This document shows, one piece after another, positions 6,913 through 13,202 of a stretch of 13,202 nucleotides of DNA. Source of the stretch: Promethearchaeota archaeon (GTDB taxonomy: Archaea > Asgardarchaeota > Lokiarchaeia > Sigynarchaeales > SOKP01). Positions within the stretch are counted from its first letter, which is position 1; each line of letters begins with the position of its first letter. A program made the translations under genes and the position numbers. The stretch lies in the NCBI GenBank assembly GCA_014729315.1, contig WJKD01000170.1, positions 1 to 13,202 on the forward strand, written 5' to 3'. The notes beneath the pieces were generated by a model that was not told the DNA's origin, did no database searches, and saw nothing but the letters and a program-made list of their open reading frames with translations.

Positions 6913-7593
6913 TTGATTCATAGAAAGTATGGATCTATAGAGTTTAATCAGGATCTTGTCTCCGGATTCTTAACTGCTCTAAAGGATTTTAGCGTTGAGT
7001 TCTCTAAAGGATCGGGAGAATTGAAAGTAATTGATATGCAAATCTTTTATTTGATGCTGGTGTTTAAGGAAGGAGTTTTAATCACTGCTGCGGCCGATAA
7101 AAACGACGATAGCAAAATAACACACAAAGCTCTAACAGATGTTATAGATAAATTCGTTGAAAAATACGGGGATACTCTCGCGGAATGGTCCGGAGATGTA
7201 AGGATTTTCAAGGACTTCCACGAGGTCATAGACGATGTTTTAGAAAAAGGAAGAGTTGCGGAGATTAAATTGAAAATCCCCATTCTCAAAATCTATAAAA
7301 AAAGTTTTGTAAAATCGCAACATAAAATAGCTAAAAAAGGGTTAGTGGTATCCGAAGATGATTTAAGGAGGTCAGAGGATAAAAGGCCCGATTGGACTCA
7401 AAAAAGACTCCCTAAACAAGTAATTACTCAAGGTTTTCTAAACAAAAAGCAATACGAGATTGCTCATCTCGCTGATGGTTTCCACACGATTTCTGAAATA
7501 GCAGAAGAGGCTGGGACACCTGAGGCAGAAGTCCAATCGATTATCGATAGTCTGGATCAATTAGGATTGCTAAAATTTATAGAAATTGATTAA
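6913..7593 (+). CDS. Longin-like domain protein with C-terminal winged helix
   Basis: As read, the only start in frame is TTG at 6913, but this cuts off the first strand and part of the second; the true start is probably ATG 6849 (see the upstream entry). Residues about 1-115 show a longin/roadblock-type pattern: IHRKYGSIEF, helix NQDLVSGFLTALKDF, strands KVIDMQIFYLML and GVLITAAADKNDD, then two helices around FVEKYGDTLAEW. Residues about 170-226 form a winged helix (ISEIAEEAGTPEAEVQSIIDSL, then LGLLKFIEID). A Lys-rich linker separates them. Longin and roadblock domains in Asgard archaea often act with small GTPases; no GTPase gene is adjacent here. The winged helix may bind DNA or a protein partner. 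It stands alone as a single-gene unit ended by a T8 tract. Confidence 0.8.
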   Translation: MIHRKYGSIEFNQDLVSGFLTALKDFSVEFSKGSGELKVIDMQIFYLMLVFKEGVLITAAADKNDDSKITHKALTDVIDKFVEKYGDTLAEWSGDVRIFKDFHEVIDDVLEKGRVAEIKLKIPILKIYKKSFVKSQHKIAKKGLVVSEDDLRRSEDKRPDWTQKRLPKQVITQGFLNKKQYEIAHLADGFHTISEIAEEAGTPEAEVQSIIDSLDQLGLLKFIEID

Positions 7594-7601
7594 TAATTTC
7601 A

Positions 7602-7625
7602 TTTTTTTTCGAGTTCATTTTACTC
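7602..7625 (+). terminator. Poly-T terminator after the longin-like gene
   Basis: A T8 tract (7602-7609) begins 9 nt after the stop codon, followed by more T-rich DNA (TTCATTTTACTCATTTT). This fits U-tract termination in archaea. No stable hairpin precedes it. Confidence 0.5.
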
Positions 7626-7770
7626 ATTTTGCACAGAGTCGTCGCTTTTCATTTTAAAGAATTTTATTATCCTTATTCCTTTTGATTTTTTTACAATATT
7701 CAATTTCAATTGTATGTTTAATAAGTCAAGAAAAATGTTTTTCTGATTTAGTATATTTAATTCATTGAAA

Positions 7771-9243
7771 ATGAATGTTACCAAGATAGAGGAAAATGTT
7801 TACGAAATAGCTCCCACTGTCCTAATGGCGCGAATTAGAGGTGAAATTGAAAAGTTTCAAATGGAAGTACCAGTCCATATTTACGCAAACGATTATATTT
7901 TAGAAAGAATAAAATCAGATAGGACATTGGAGCAAATTAGTAATGTAGCGTGTTTACCCGGAATAAAAAAGCACGCCATTGCACTATCCGACGCTCATCA
8001 AGGATATGGATTTTGTATAGGGGGAGTAGCAGGAACAGAAGCAGAGACGGGAATGATTTCGCCTGGAGGCGTGGGATACGATATAAATTGTGGTGTTAGA
8101 TTGTTAAGAACATCTTTAGTAGAAGATCAAGTTAGAGAAAAATTACCTAAATTGTTAAATACGATATTTATTAACATTCCATCTGGACTGGGATCAAAAG
8201 GTAAACTAAATATTTCCTATCGTGATTTAGATAGCGTATTAAATAATGGCCTAAAATGGGCGCTCGAAAAGGATTATGCTATAGAGACAGATCTACAATA
8301 TTGCGAAGAAAAAGGGTGTTTGCCTGATGCTGATGCAGATTTAGTATCTGGGAAGGCAAAACAACGAGCTCTAAAGCAACTTGGATCATTGGGAAGTGGA
8401 AATCATTTTCTCGAAATTCAAAAAGTTGATAAAATATTCAACAAAAAAATTGCCAAAAAGCTCGGAATATTTGACAAAAGCCAAATTACAGTGATGGTTC
8501 ATACTGGAAGTAGAGCATTAGGTCATCAAGTGTGCACTGATTCTCTTCGTATGATTGAAAAAGCGATGAGAAAGTACGATATTAAAGTTCCCGATCGAGA
8601 ATTGGCATGTGTCCCGGCGGATACTCCTGAAGCACAAAGTTATATGAAACAGATGGCTTGTGCTGCAAATTTCGGATTTTGTAATAGACAACTAATTACC
8701 CATTGGATGAGAGAATCTTTTGAGACTGTTCATAAAATGGATGCAGACGAATTGGATTTGAATTTAATCTATGGCGTCTGCCATAACATATTAAAGATTG
8801 AGGAGCACAAAGTAAACGGGAAGAAAATGAAATTGAATATTCATCGTAAGGGAGCAACGAGAGCCTTTCCACCAAATCATCCAGCACTTCCTCAAGATTA
8901 TAAGTCAATTGGTCAACCAGCATTGATTCCAGGCACAATGGGATCTGCCTCTTATTTATGCGTCGGGAAACCTCGAGCCATGGATCTATCCTTCGGATCC
9001 ACTGCTCACGGATCGGGGAGAACGATGTCCCGCTCTAAAGCAAAACGAAAATTCTGGGGAAAAAAAATAAGCGACGATTTATATAAACAAGGAATATTAG
9101 TAAAAGCAGCTTCTATGAAAGTCATTGCGGAAGAAGCTCCTGGCGCGTACAAGGACATCGATCAAGTAATAAACGTAAGTCACAATTTAGGAATAGTAGA
9201 AAAAATTGTAAGGCTGGTACCTATTGGCGTTGTAAAAGGTTAA
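7771..9243 (+). CDS. rtcB: RtcB, tRNA-splicing RNA ligase
   Basis: RtcB joins RNA 2',3'-cyclic phosphate or 3'-phosphate ends to 5'-OH ends using GTP and Mn2+, in tRNA intron splicing and RNA repair. All expected ligands are visible (490-residue numbering): D104 and C107 in GYDINCGVR, H212 in GSGNHFLE, H244 in VHTGSR, H338 in CHNILKIEEH, and H413 in STAHGSGR, the guanylylated His by analogy with P. horikoshii H404. HRKGATRAFPP and the C-terminal SHNLGIVEKIVRLVPIGVVKG are family hallmarks. It is full length with no intein, unlike some Pyrococcus homologues. I chose ATG 7771 over the TTG two codons earlier (TTGAAAATG), giving MNVTKIEENVYEI. No Shine-Dalgarno is visible; a weak TATA-like TTTAATAA lies at 7717-7724. 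Its cofactor archease lies tail to tail, 5 bp away. Confidence 0.97.
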   Translation: MNVTKIEENVYEIAPTVLMARIRGEIEKFQMEVPVHIYANDYILERIKSDRTLEQISNVACLPGIKKHAIALSDAHQGYGFCIGGVAGTEAETGMISPGGVGYDINCGVRLLRTSLVEDQVREKLPKLLNTIFINIPSGLGSKGKLNISYRDLDSVLNNGLKWALEKDYAIETDLQYCEEKGCLPDADADLVSGKAKQRALKQLGSLGSGNHFLEIQKVDKIFNKKIAKKLGIFDKSQITVMVHTGSRALGHQVCTDSLRMIEKAMRKYDIKVPDRELACVPADTPEAQSYMKQMACAANFGFCNRQLITHWMRESFETVHKMDADELDLNLIYGVCHNILKIEEHKVNGKKMKLNIHRKGATRAFPPNHPALPQDYKSIGQPALIPGTMGSASYLCVGKPRAMDLSFGSTAHGSGRTMSRSKAKRKFWGKKISDDLYKQGILVKAASMKVIAEEAPGAYKDIDQVINVSHNLGIVEKIVRLVPIGVVKG

Positions 9244-9248
9244 TACTA

Positions 9249-9686
9249 TTAAATATCAACCACTAGATTTATTTCGGTTTTTTCTTCATTTTCCTCTATT
9301 TTCATTTGAGAATATGTGATGGCTTTTACTTCAGTTCCGATCTCGTGTTTTTCAAGGTTAAATTTTTCTCCTTTGGCAATTGCAGAAATCTCGTAGTTAC
9401 TGTTTGTCTTCTTGATGTAATTTACCTTCACCGTCTTAAAAATTAAATTTTCAACATCAAAAATGTAGAGAAATTCGGAGAGGAAATCAAAAAGAAGCGC
9501 CTCTTTATCTTCAGCCTTAAGCGCAATCTTTTTGCTCACTTCTGATTTTATTTTATTCAAATCAGGAGAGATAATAGCCATCACACTTAAAGCAGATTGT
9601 TCAAAAGCTTCATTTAAATCTTTTCCCCAGCTTTCAATTAAAATATCTGCTGTGTGATCCTTAAATCTAAATCCTGCTTCTTTCAT
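9249..9686 (-). CDS. Archease, RtcB activator
   Basis: Archease accelerates RtcB guanylylation and lets it turn over. The 145-residue protein has the family landmarks: FRFKDHTADI at 6-15 with the metal ligand D10, LLFDFLSEFLYIFD in the middle (second Asp ligand), GTEVKAITYSQM near residue 120, and the C-terminal VVDI with its conserved Asp. I chose ATG 9686 rather than TTG two codons earlier because it places DHTAD at the usual position. A TATA-like TTTATTAATA at 9718-9727 (minus strand) predicts a short leader of about 10 nt. The gene is antiparallel to rtcB, whereas the two are often in one operon; their 3' ends nearly touch, so each terminator must lie inside the other gene. Confidence 0.96.
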   Translation of the reverse strand: MKEAGFRFKDHTADILIESWGKDLNEAFEQSALSVMAIISPDLNKIKSEVSKKIALKAEDKEALLFDFLSEFLYIFDVENLIFKTVKVNYIKKTNSNYEISAIAKGEKFNLEKHEIGTEVKAITYSQMKIEENEEKTEINLVVDI

Positions 9687-9717
9687 TTTCAAGACATATC
9701 TACTTTTGAGAAATTTT

Positions 9718-9727
9718 TATTAATAAA
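9718..9727 (-). promoter_or_regulatory. Candidate box A for archease
   Basis: The minus strand reads TTTATTAATA about 32-41 bp before ATG 9686, implying a very short leader. It is back to back with the candidate promoter of the NusA-like gene, about 42 bp apart. Confidence 0.4.
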
Positions 9728-9768
9728 TAATTGGAACTCAACAAAAAAGTTATTCTTTTTTTTAGGAG

Positions 9769-9800
9769 TTTAAAAAAGTTAACTGTTAAAAAAGTTAACT
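9769..9800 (+). promoter_or_regulatory. Box A plus tandem AGTTAACT palindromes before the NusA-like gene
   Basis: TTTAAAAA at 9769-9776 is a box A-like element placed for leaderless transcription starting near ATG 9801. Two perfect 8-bp palindromes, AGTTAACT at 9777-9784 and 9793-9800, follow it directly, 16 bp centre to centre, within a near-repeat of AAAAAAGTTAACT. A third partial copy (AAAAAAGTTA) is at 9743-9752. A repressor site overlapping the start point would be placed like this; the regulator is unknown. Confidence 0.45.
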
Positions 9801-9974
9801 ATGGCATGTGTCAATTCCAACTCCATCGAAGAGGATTCAATTTTTTCAAAAAAAATAAAAATAAAAAAACGGTACACGAATACCGAACTCTTTTTACATC
9901 ATTACTTTTACAAAAAAACAGGTTCCTATCCGGATAATATTATAGCGATTGGTAAATTCATCTTTTTTTTGTAA
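9801..9974 (+). CDS. NusA-like protein, N-terminal part (frame-disrupted)
   Basis: ATG 9801 opens a 57-codon frame ending at TAA 9972-9974. Its second half, RYTNTELFLHHYFYKKTG and SYPDNIIAIGKFIFF, looks like the start of archaeal NusA, which begins with a helix, then TG-x-P-x-D/N-x-I-I and a beta strand of KH domain 1. The frame runs into a T8 tract (9963-9970). One extra T there would continue directly into the downstream KH frame (VKTNEYFKVKKHLKRI), giving one protein of about 169 residues. I therefore read this as the 5' part of one gene rather than a separate peptide. It has no Shine-Dalgarno, but TTTAAAAA about 28 bp upstream fits leaderless transcription. Confidence 0.6.
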   Translation: MACVNSNSIEEDSIFSKKIKIKKRYTNTELFLHHYFYKKTGSYPDNIIAIGKFIFFL

Positions 9975-10006
9975 AAACGAACGAATATTTTAAAGTAAAA
10001 AAGCAT

Positions 10007-10309
10007 TTGAAAAGAATTCGTAAAGAATTGCATAAAAAAGTCTTATTTATTAGAAGAGTAAGCACTGTTGGAAAATTACTCTTCGCGTTCTTTCCTGATC
10101 TATATGTGCACGACATTGAGGTCGAAAAGGTTGAAACTCAGAAAAGAAAGATCTTTAAAATTTATTTGCTCACATGGGATTGTCGAGGAATTGCTTTGGG
10201 ACGAGGAGGAAGTTATATTAAAGCAATTAACGAAATCTTCAGTAGATATATTACGATAGAAGATGCTTTCTATTCTTTTAAATTAAATTGCGACATTCTC
10301 TTGATTTAA
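10007..10309 (+). CDS. NusA-like KH-domain protein (C-terminal part as read)
   Basis: As read, TTG 10007 opens a 100-residue frame, but the frame is open back to 9956 and probably joins the 9801 frame through a one-base shift. The KH fold is clear: FFPDLYVHDIEVEKVE, strand KRKIFKIYLLTW, then CRGIALGRGGSYIKAI carrying the RNA-binding GRGG loop, then SRYITIEDAF. The preceding part (FKVKKHLKRIRKELHKKVLFIRR) aligns with KH domain 1 of archaeal NusA but lacks a GxxG loop, so only KH2 is likely to bind RNA. Archaeal NusA is a short two-KH protein linked to transcription termination/elongation and usually sits in the rpoA operon; here it is isolated, so it may be a paralogue. It ends 15 bp from the convergent CDP-archaeol synthase gene. 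Confidence 0.72.
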   Translation: MKRIRKELHKKVLFIRRVSTVGKLLFAFFPDLYVHDIEVEKVETQKRKIFKIYLLTWDCRGIALGRGGSYIKAINEIFSRYITIEDAFYSFKLNCDILLI

Positions 10310-10324
10310 GACGATAAAATACAT

Positions 10325-11125
10325 TTACCACGGAACATCCTTTAAATTAAGGTAATAAGCAACTGTATTTGCTATTATACTGGTTGAAGGAGTTAAAATA
10401 AAAATAAAAATCACAATATTAAGATCTGGAAGGAGAAAGAGATCGGGGAAAATTAGGGTGGGGATACAAACAAATATAAGCGAGAAAACCGCAAAATCTA
10501 ATTGATCAATAATCCAAAATGGTTCTCCGCTTTTAATATTGATTCGTCGTTTCAAAAAAGAGCCTACTAAATCGCCAAATGCAGCTCCGTAAGCTGCGAA
10601 AAAGATTCTTATTATTATTACAGAAATTCCATAAAATCCCCCTAACGCATAGTATCGATAATAAGGACCGCCTAAAAAGTAATATTCATAGTAATATATA
10701 TGGTTATAATATCTATATTCCCCCTCTTGAATCGCTTCGATTGGAATCTGCATGATTGGGAAGGCTAAGATGAAAAAAAGAAGGAAAACACCTAAACATA
10801 TTGGTATCCCTACTAATAATGGTCCCAGAAGGAACCCTTTCCACGTTTTATGATCACCAAAAATCCTCCTTCCGTCAAAAAAATTATGGCCCGAGTCGAT
10901 CGGTTTACCACCACCTACTAAAACCATTCCCGCATTAGAAATATATCCCGGAACAATTAATAAAAGGCTGAACACGAATACAGCTAACCAATCTGAAGCT
11001 GTGTAGAAAATAATTGTAATGATAAAATCCAAAAAGAAAAGAACCCCGAATAAAATTGCTAACCTATAGGCAATTTTCTTATTTCGTTCGTCAGCCTTTC
11101 TTTTCTGATCTGCTTGAGGGCGCAA
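10325..11125 (-). CDS. carS: CDP-archaeol synthase
   Basis: CarS activates digeranylgeranylglyceryl phosphate with CTP in the membrane, the step before polar headgroup addition to archaeal lipids. Hallmarks are clear: VPGYISNAG (59-67), GGGKPIDSG (71-79), FDGRRIFGDHKTWKGF (83-98), FGDLVGSFLKRR (183-194), DQLDF (207-211) and the C-terminal NLKDVPW. Several membrane helices are visible (about 22-42, 47-63, 98-125, 167-185, 210-228, 235-250). At 266 residues it is longer than the roughly 170-180 usual, because of an N-terminal extension and a Tyr-rich insertion at about 137-165. The HxxxN motif near the C-terminus seems to lack the His (TPSTSIIAN). Start is TTG at 11125: an in-frame stop lies two codons upstream and the next Met is at 67. 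A box A-like TTTATA lies at 11179-11184 (minus). Confidence 0.95.
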   Translation of the reverse strand: MRPQADQKRKADERNKKIAYRLAILFGVLFFLDFIITIIFYTASDWLAVFVFSLLLIVPGYISNAGMVLVGGGKPIDSGHNFFDGRRIFGDHKTWKGFLLGPLLVGIPICLGVFLLFFILAFPIMQIPIEAIQEGEYRYYNHIYYYEYYFLGGPYYRYYALGGFYGISVIIIRIFFAAYGAAFGDLVGSFLKRRINIKSGEPFWIIDQLDFAVFSLIFVCIPTLIFPDLFLLPDLNIVIFIFILTPSTSIIANTVAYYLNLKDVPW

Positions 11126-11560
11126 TGTTTATTCTTTTTTACTGGTTGTGATATGATCTCTTCATTTTAGAGTTATTGTATAAAAAATTACGTTTTATAA
11201 TAATATTATTATGTAGCTTCGTTTGCTTCAAAAAGTTTATATTCTTTCTCTGTTCAGAACAAATTTTTTGACTCTAAATCGTTCAATATAAAACTTAATT
11301 AATAAGATACTAATAATGTTTCTTGGTAAATAATTAGCTTTATAATTTTCGACAATAATCTTCTTTAATATCAAAGATCGTGTTAAAAATTGTGCGACTA
11401 TTAATTTCTTAATACCTCGATATTAATTTGGTCGTTAATAAGTAACTTTATATATTTATTTCGACTGCACTTAATACATACATGTGGAATAGATTGAACA
11501 GATTTAGACTTCATATTTTTATCAATTAACCACAATTTCGATTGGAAAAGGTGTCGATAA
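11126..11560. other. Divergent carS-cdc6 intergenic region, possible replication origin
   Basis: This 435-bp AT-rich stretch carries no gene. It holds the carS promoter (minus, about 11179-11184), a perfect 16-bp palindrome ATAATAATATTATTAT at 11197-11212, three same-orientation TTTCGAY motifs (11347-11353, 11459-11465, 11536-11542), an inverted repeat TATTAA-N8-TTAATA at 11421-11440, a near-direct repeat CGA(C)TATTAATTT at 11395-11407 and 11418-11429, and the cdc6 promoter. Archaeal origins commonly lie beside cdc6. I found no convincing canonical ORB element, so the origin call is positional. Confidence 0.4.
11447..11454 (+). promoter_or_regulatory. Box A of orc1/cdc6
   Basis: TTTATATA matches the archaeal TATA consensus and lies 6 bp after the TATTAA/TTAATA inverted repeat. 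The predicted transcription start is near 11475, giving a leader of about 85 nt that holds a 15-codon upstream frame (11482-11529) and the ribosome-binding site GGTG at 11550-11553. Confidence 0.6.
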
Positions 11561-12862
11561 ATGTTGAAAAACCCAAATAACGAATTTAATATTGACCGAT
11601 TCTACAAAAAATATTTAAAAGGACCTAAAATTTTTAAGAATAGAAATGCCTTAGAATCATCTTATATCCCTAATGAATTGCCTCATCGAGATGAAGAGAT
11701 CAAAAATGTAGCCGAAATAACTGCTTGTGCTCTCGTTGGAGATACTCCACCTAGCTTTTTATGCTACGGAACTACAGGAACTGGAAAGACAGCTACAATA
11801 CGATATATTAGCCAAAAGTTATCGCAACAAAATCCAGAAATTCAACCGCACTGGGTTTACATTAATTGTAATGTTGTTTCTACTCCTTATAGAATTCTGG
11901 CTCATATCTATAATTCAATCTCGGGATCTGAGAAGATTCCTCCAACTGGATTGCCAAAGGATGTCATCTTTAAAAAATTACTTGGACTTATGGATAACTC
12001 GCTAGGTGATTCAATATGCTTTTTAGTTCTAGACGAAATTGATATGATCTCAGATAAGGACTATGGAAATGAGATTCTGTATTACCTGATTAGATTAAAT
12101 GAGAATTTAGATAACTGTAGAACTTGTTTAATTGGAATTTCAAATAAATTAAACTTTCGCCAACAACTCGATCCAAGAGTTCTTTCAAGTTTAGGTGAAG
12201 AAAGTGTTGTTTTTTCATCTTACAACGCAAGTGAGTTGAGAGATATCCTTAATTGTCGGGCTAGCGTCGCATTTTACGATGGAGTGTTGAAAGAAGACGT
12301 CGTTCCTTTGTGCGCGGCTTTAGCTGCTAAGGAGCATGGCGATGCAAGAAAAGCTTTACAATTACTTAGAAAAGCTGGAGAATTAGCAGAAAGAGCTCAA
12401 AATAAAAGAATTACTACTAAACACGTAAATGATGCGCAAAATGACATAGAAAGGGATCATGTGGCTGAATTTATTGAAGGTTTGCCCATACAAGCACAAT
12501 TAATATTAACTGCAATTTTTCTTTTATCTAAATTCGGCCCAGATCATATAATTATCTCAGGAGATATTTACAGTACTTACGCAGAATTAAGTAATAAGAT
12601 CTCAGGAGTGAAACAACTAACTGAAAGAAGAATTAGCGATTATATAAACGAATTGGCGCTTTCTGGTATTATAACAACTAAAATAAAATCAATGGGACAT
12701 TATGGTCGGACTAAAATAATTAATTTAGAAATTGATCTTAAGTTTATGATCGGGATTTTATCAAGAATTGAAAAGATTCAAGGTATTTTGGATTACAGAC
12801 CCGTATTGCTGCAATCTAATAAGGTGAAAGTCAAAAATAATGTCTTTAAAAAGCTAATTTAA
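11561..12862 (+). CDS. cdc6: Orc1/Cdc6 replication initiator
   Basis: The protein recognises replication origins and helps load MCM helicase. The 433 residues show the AAA+ core: LPHRDEEIKNV (40-50), Walker A GTTGTGKT at 70-77, Walker B LVLDEID at 155-161, sensor 1 GISN at 192-195, DPRVLSSL before the second half of the fold, and sensor 2 GDARKAL at 260-266. A C-terminal winged helix for origin DNA binding spans about 310-410 (ERRISDYINELALSGIITT and a wing at YGRTKI). It is full length. Start ATG 11561 is preceded by GGTG with 7-nt spacing. Its upstream 435-bp region may hold the origin it binds. Its stop overlaps the stop of the convergent partial gene by 3 bp. Archaea often have several paralogues; which one this is cannot be told. 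Confidence 0.96.
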   Translation: MLKNPNNEFNIDRFYKKYLKGPKIFKNRNALESSYIPNELPHRDEEIKNVAEITACALVGDTPPSFLCYGTTGTGKTATIRYISQKLSQQNPEIQPHWVYINCNVVSTPYRILAHIYNSISGSEKIPPTGLPKDVIFKKLLGLMDNSLGDSICFLVLDEIDMISDKDYGNEILYYLIRLNENLDNCRTCLIGISNKLNFRQQLDPRVLSSLGEESVVFSSYNASELRDILNCRASVAFYDGVLKEDVVPLCAALAAKEHGDARKALQLLRKAGELAERAQNKRITTKHVNDAQNDIERDHVAEFIEGLPIQAQLILTAIFLLSKFGPDHIIISGDIYSTYAELSNKISGVKQLTERRISDYINELALSGIITTKIKSMGHYGRTKIINLEIDLKFMIGILSRIEKIQGILDYRPVLLQSNKVKVKNNVFKKLI

Positions 12863-13202
12863 CTAGTAAAGTTAAATTTATTAATAGATTGAGAGATTTC
12901 TTTTAAAAATTTAATAGTTTTTTCTTCATTTTTTTCTCTTAATATTATGAATAATTTAATCAAGTGCTTACAGAATTTCTTATTCTTAGATCTTCTCGTT
13001 TGGAAATCGTGGCAGTCATGTTCAACTTTCTTTTCCTTTAAGTTAATTTCAATGATATAGGGCTCGTCCTTGCTCCCCTGAACTCTTGCCTTAATTTCTT
13101 GGTCATCAAAATCAAACTTAAAAATCTCAAACGCTGCGGCAGAAAGCGCAGCCGCTCGATTCAGAGTTCCTTTATCTAAAAAGGCTTTTAAAAGAGGTGA
13201 AA
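12859..13202 (-). CDS. SWIM-like zinc-binding protein, N-terminus cut by window edge
   Basis: The minus-strand frame is open from the right edge for 113 codons to TAA (12859-12861); the start lies outside the window. A strand YIIEINLKEKKVEHDC is followed by HDFQTRRSKNKKFCKHL, giving an HDCHD...FCKH arrangement. This resembles a SWIM zinc finger (two Cys, then C-x-H) with the second residue of the first pair changed to His or Asp. SWIM domains mediate DNA or protein contacts and occur in many small archaeal proteins; similar HDC...FCKH proteins are, to my memory, frequent in Asgard genomes. The preceding part is Ala-rich helix (NRAAALSAAAFEIF) and the tail is Lys-rich. It converges on cdc6 with overlapping stop codons. 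The full-length function is unknown. Confidence 0.75.
   Translation of the reverse strand, partial: SPLLKAFLDKGTLNRAAALSAAAFEIFKFDFDDQEIKARVQGSKDEPYIIEINLKEKKVEHDCHDFQTRRSKNKKFCKHLIKLFIILREKNEEKTIKFLKEISQSINKFNFTS

Noticed and set aside
7047..7289. Minus-strand 80-codon frame
   Set aside because: Antisense shadow of the longin-like gene.
8696..8938. Minus-strand 80-codon frame
   Set aside because: Antisense to a highly conserved part of rtcB; no independent support.
7771..9243. Possible intein in RtcB, as in some Pyrococcus homologues
   Set aside because: The protein is of standard mature length with all ligand motifs in normal spacing, leaving no room for an intein.
9870..9885. Hairpin CGGTA-CACGAA-TACCG followed by a T-rich stretch, considered as a terminator
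   Set aside because: It lies inside the NusA-like coding region, the stem is only 5 bp, and no upstream plus-strand gene would end there.
9731..9937. Plus-strand 68-codon frame from TTG 9731
   Set aside because: Low-complexity Lys/Phe product with no family resemblance; it overlaps the promoter region and the better-supported NusA-like frame from ATG 9801.
10068..10259. Alternative plus-strand frame inside the KH gene
   Set aside because: The other frame encodes a clear KH GRGG motif, so this one is a shadow.
11727..12005. Alternative plus-strand frame inside cdc6
   Set aside because: Overlaps the Walker A to Walker B part of cdc6, which is intact in its own frame.
1..13202. tRNA, rRNA, CRISPR array, insertion sequence or attachment site
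   Set aside because: Intergenic gaps were read on both strands; no cloverleaf, regularly spaced repeats, transposase or terminal inverted repeats were seen.

Overview
The window is a piece of archaeal chromosome, AT-rich with long A and T tracts. Archaeal identity rests on several independent genes: CDP-archaeol synthase (ether lipids), aPelota, Orc1/Cdc6, RtcB with archease, and two archaeal radical SAM families. A protein with a longin-like fold plus winged helix (about 6849-7593) and an HDC...FCKH zinc-binding protein at the right edge suggest an Asgard-type archaeon. That lineage call is inference from memory of such families, not proof.

Layout. (1) 1-3081, all minus strand: a coiled-coil protein cut by the left edge; a pelota-radical SAM/TRAM gene pair 6 bp apart; and a 50-residue charged protein too short for most gene callers. 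(2) 3184-6605, minus strand: a compact five-gene run, cutA, a membrane-anchored orphan, a minimal nucleotidyltransferase, a radical SAM protein with unusual cysteine spacing, and a RimI-like acetyltransferase. The last three genes overlap by 4 and 11 bp. (3) 6606-9686: a divergent promoter region, the longin/winged-helix gene, then rtcB (plus) and archease (minus) meeting tail to tail 5 bp apart. (4) 9687-11125: a NusA-like KH gene read in two frames, convergent with CDP-archaeol synthase (minus). (5) 11126-13202: a 435-bp intergenic region, a plausible replication-origin neighbourhood, then orc1/cdc6 and a partial SWIM-like zinc protein whose stop codon overlaps that of cdc6.

How the genes relate. 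RtcB and archease together perform 3'-phosphate RNA ligation in tRNA splicing and repair. Pelota rescues stalled ribosomes, and its operon partner looks RNA-directed because of its TRAM domain. The nucleotidyltransferase/radical SAM/acetyltransferase block looks like a modification module of unknown target and is the best candidate for an undescribed system. Two genes (longin-like and NusA-like) appear frameshifted exactly at homopolymers (A6 at 6852-6857, T8 at 9963-9970). Assembly or sequencing errors are the simplest explanation, but real recoding is not excluded. No tRNA, rRNA, CRISPR array or insertion sequence was seen.
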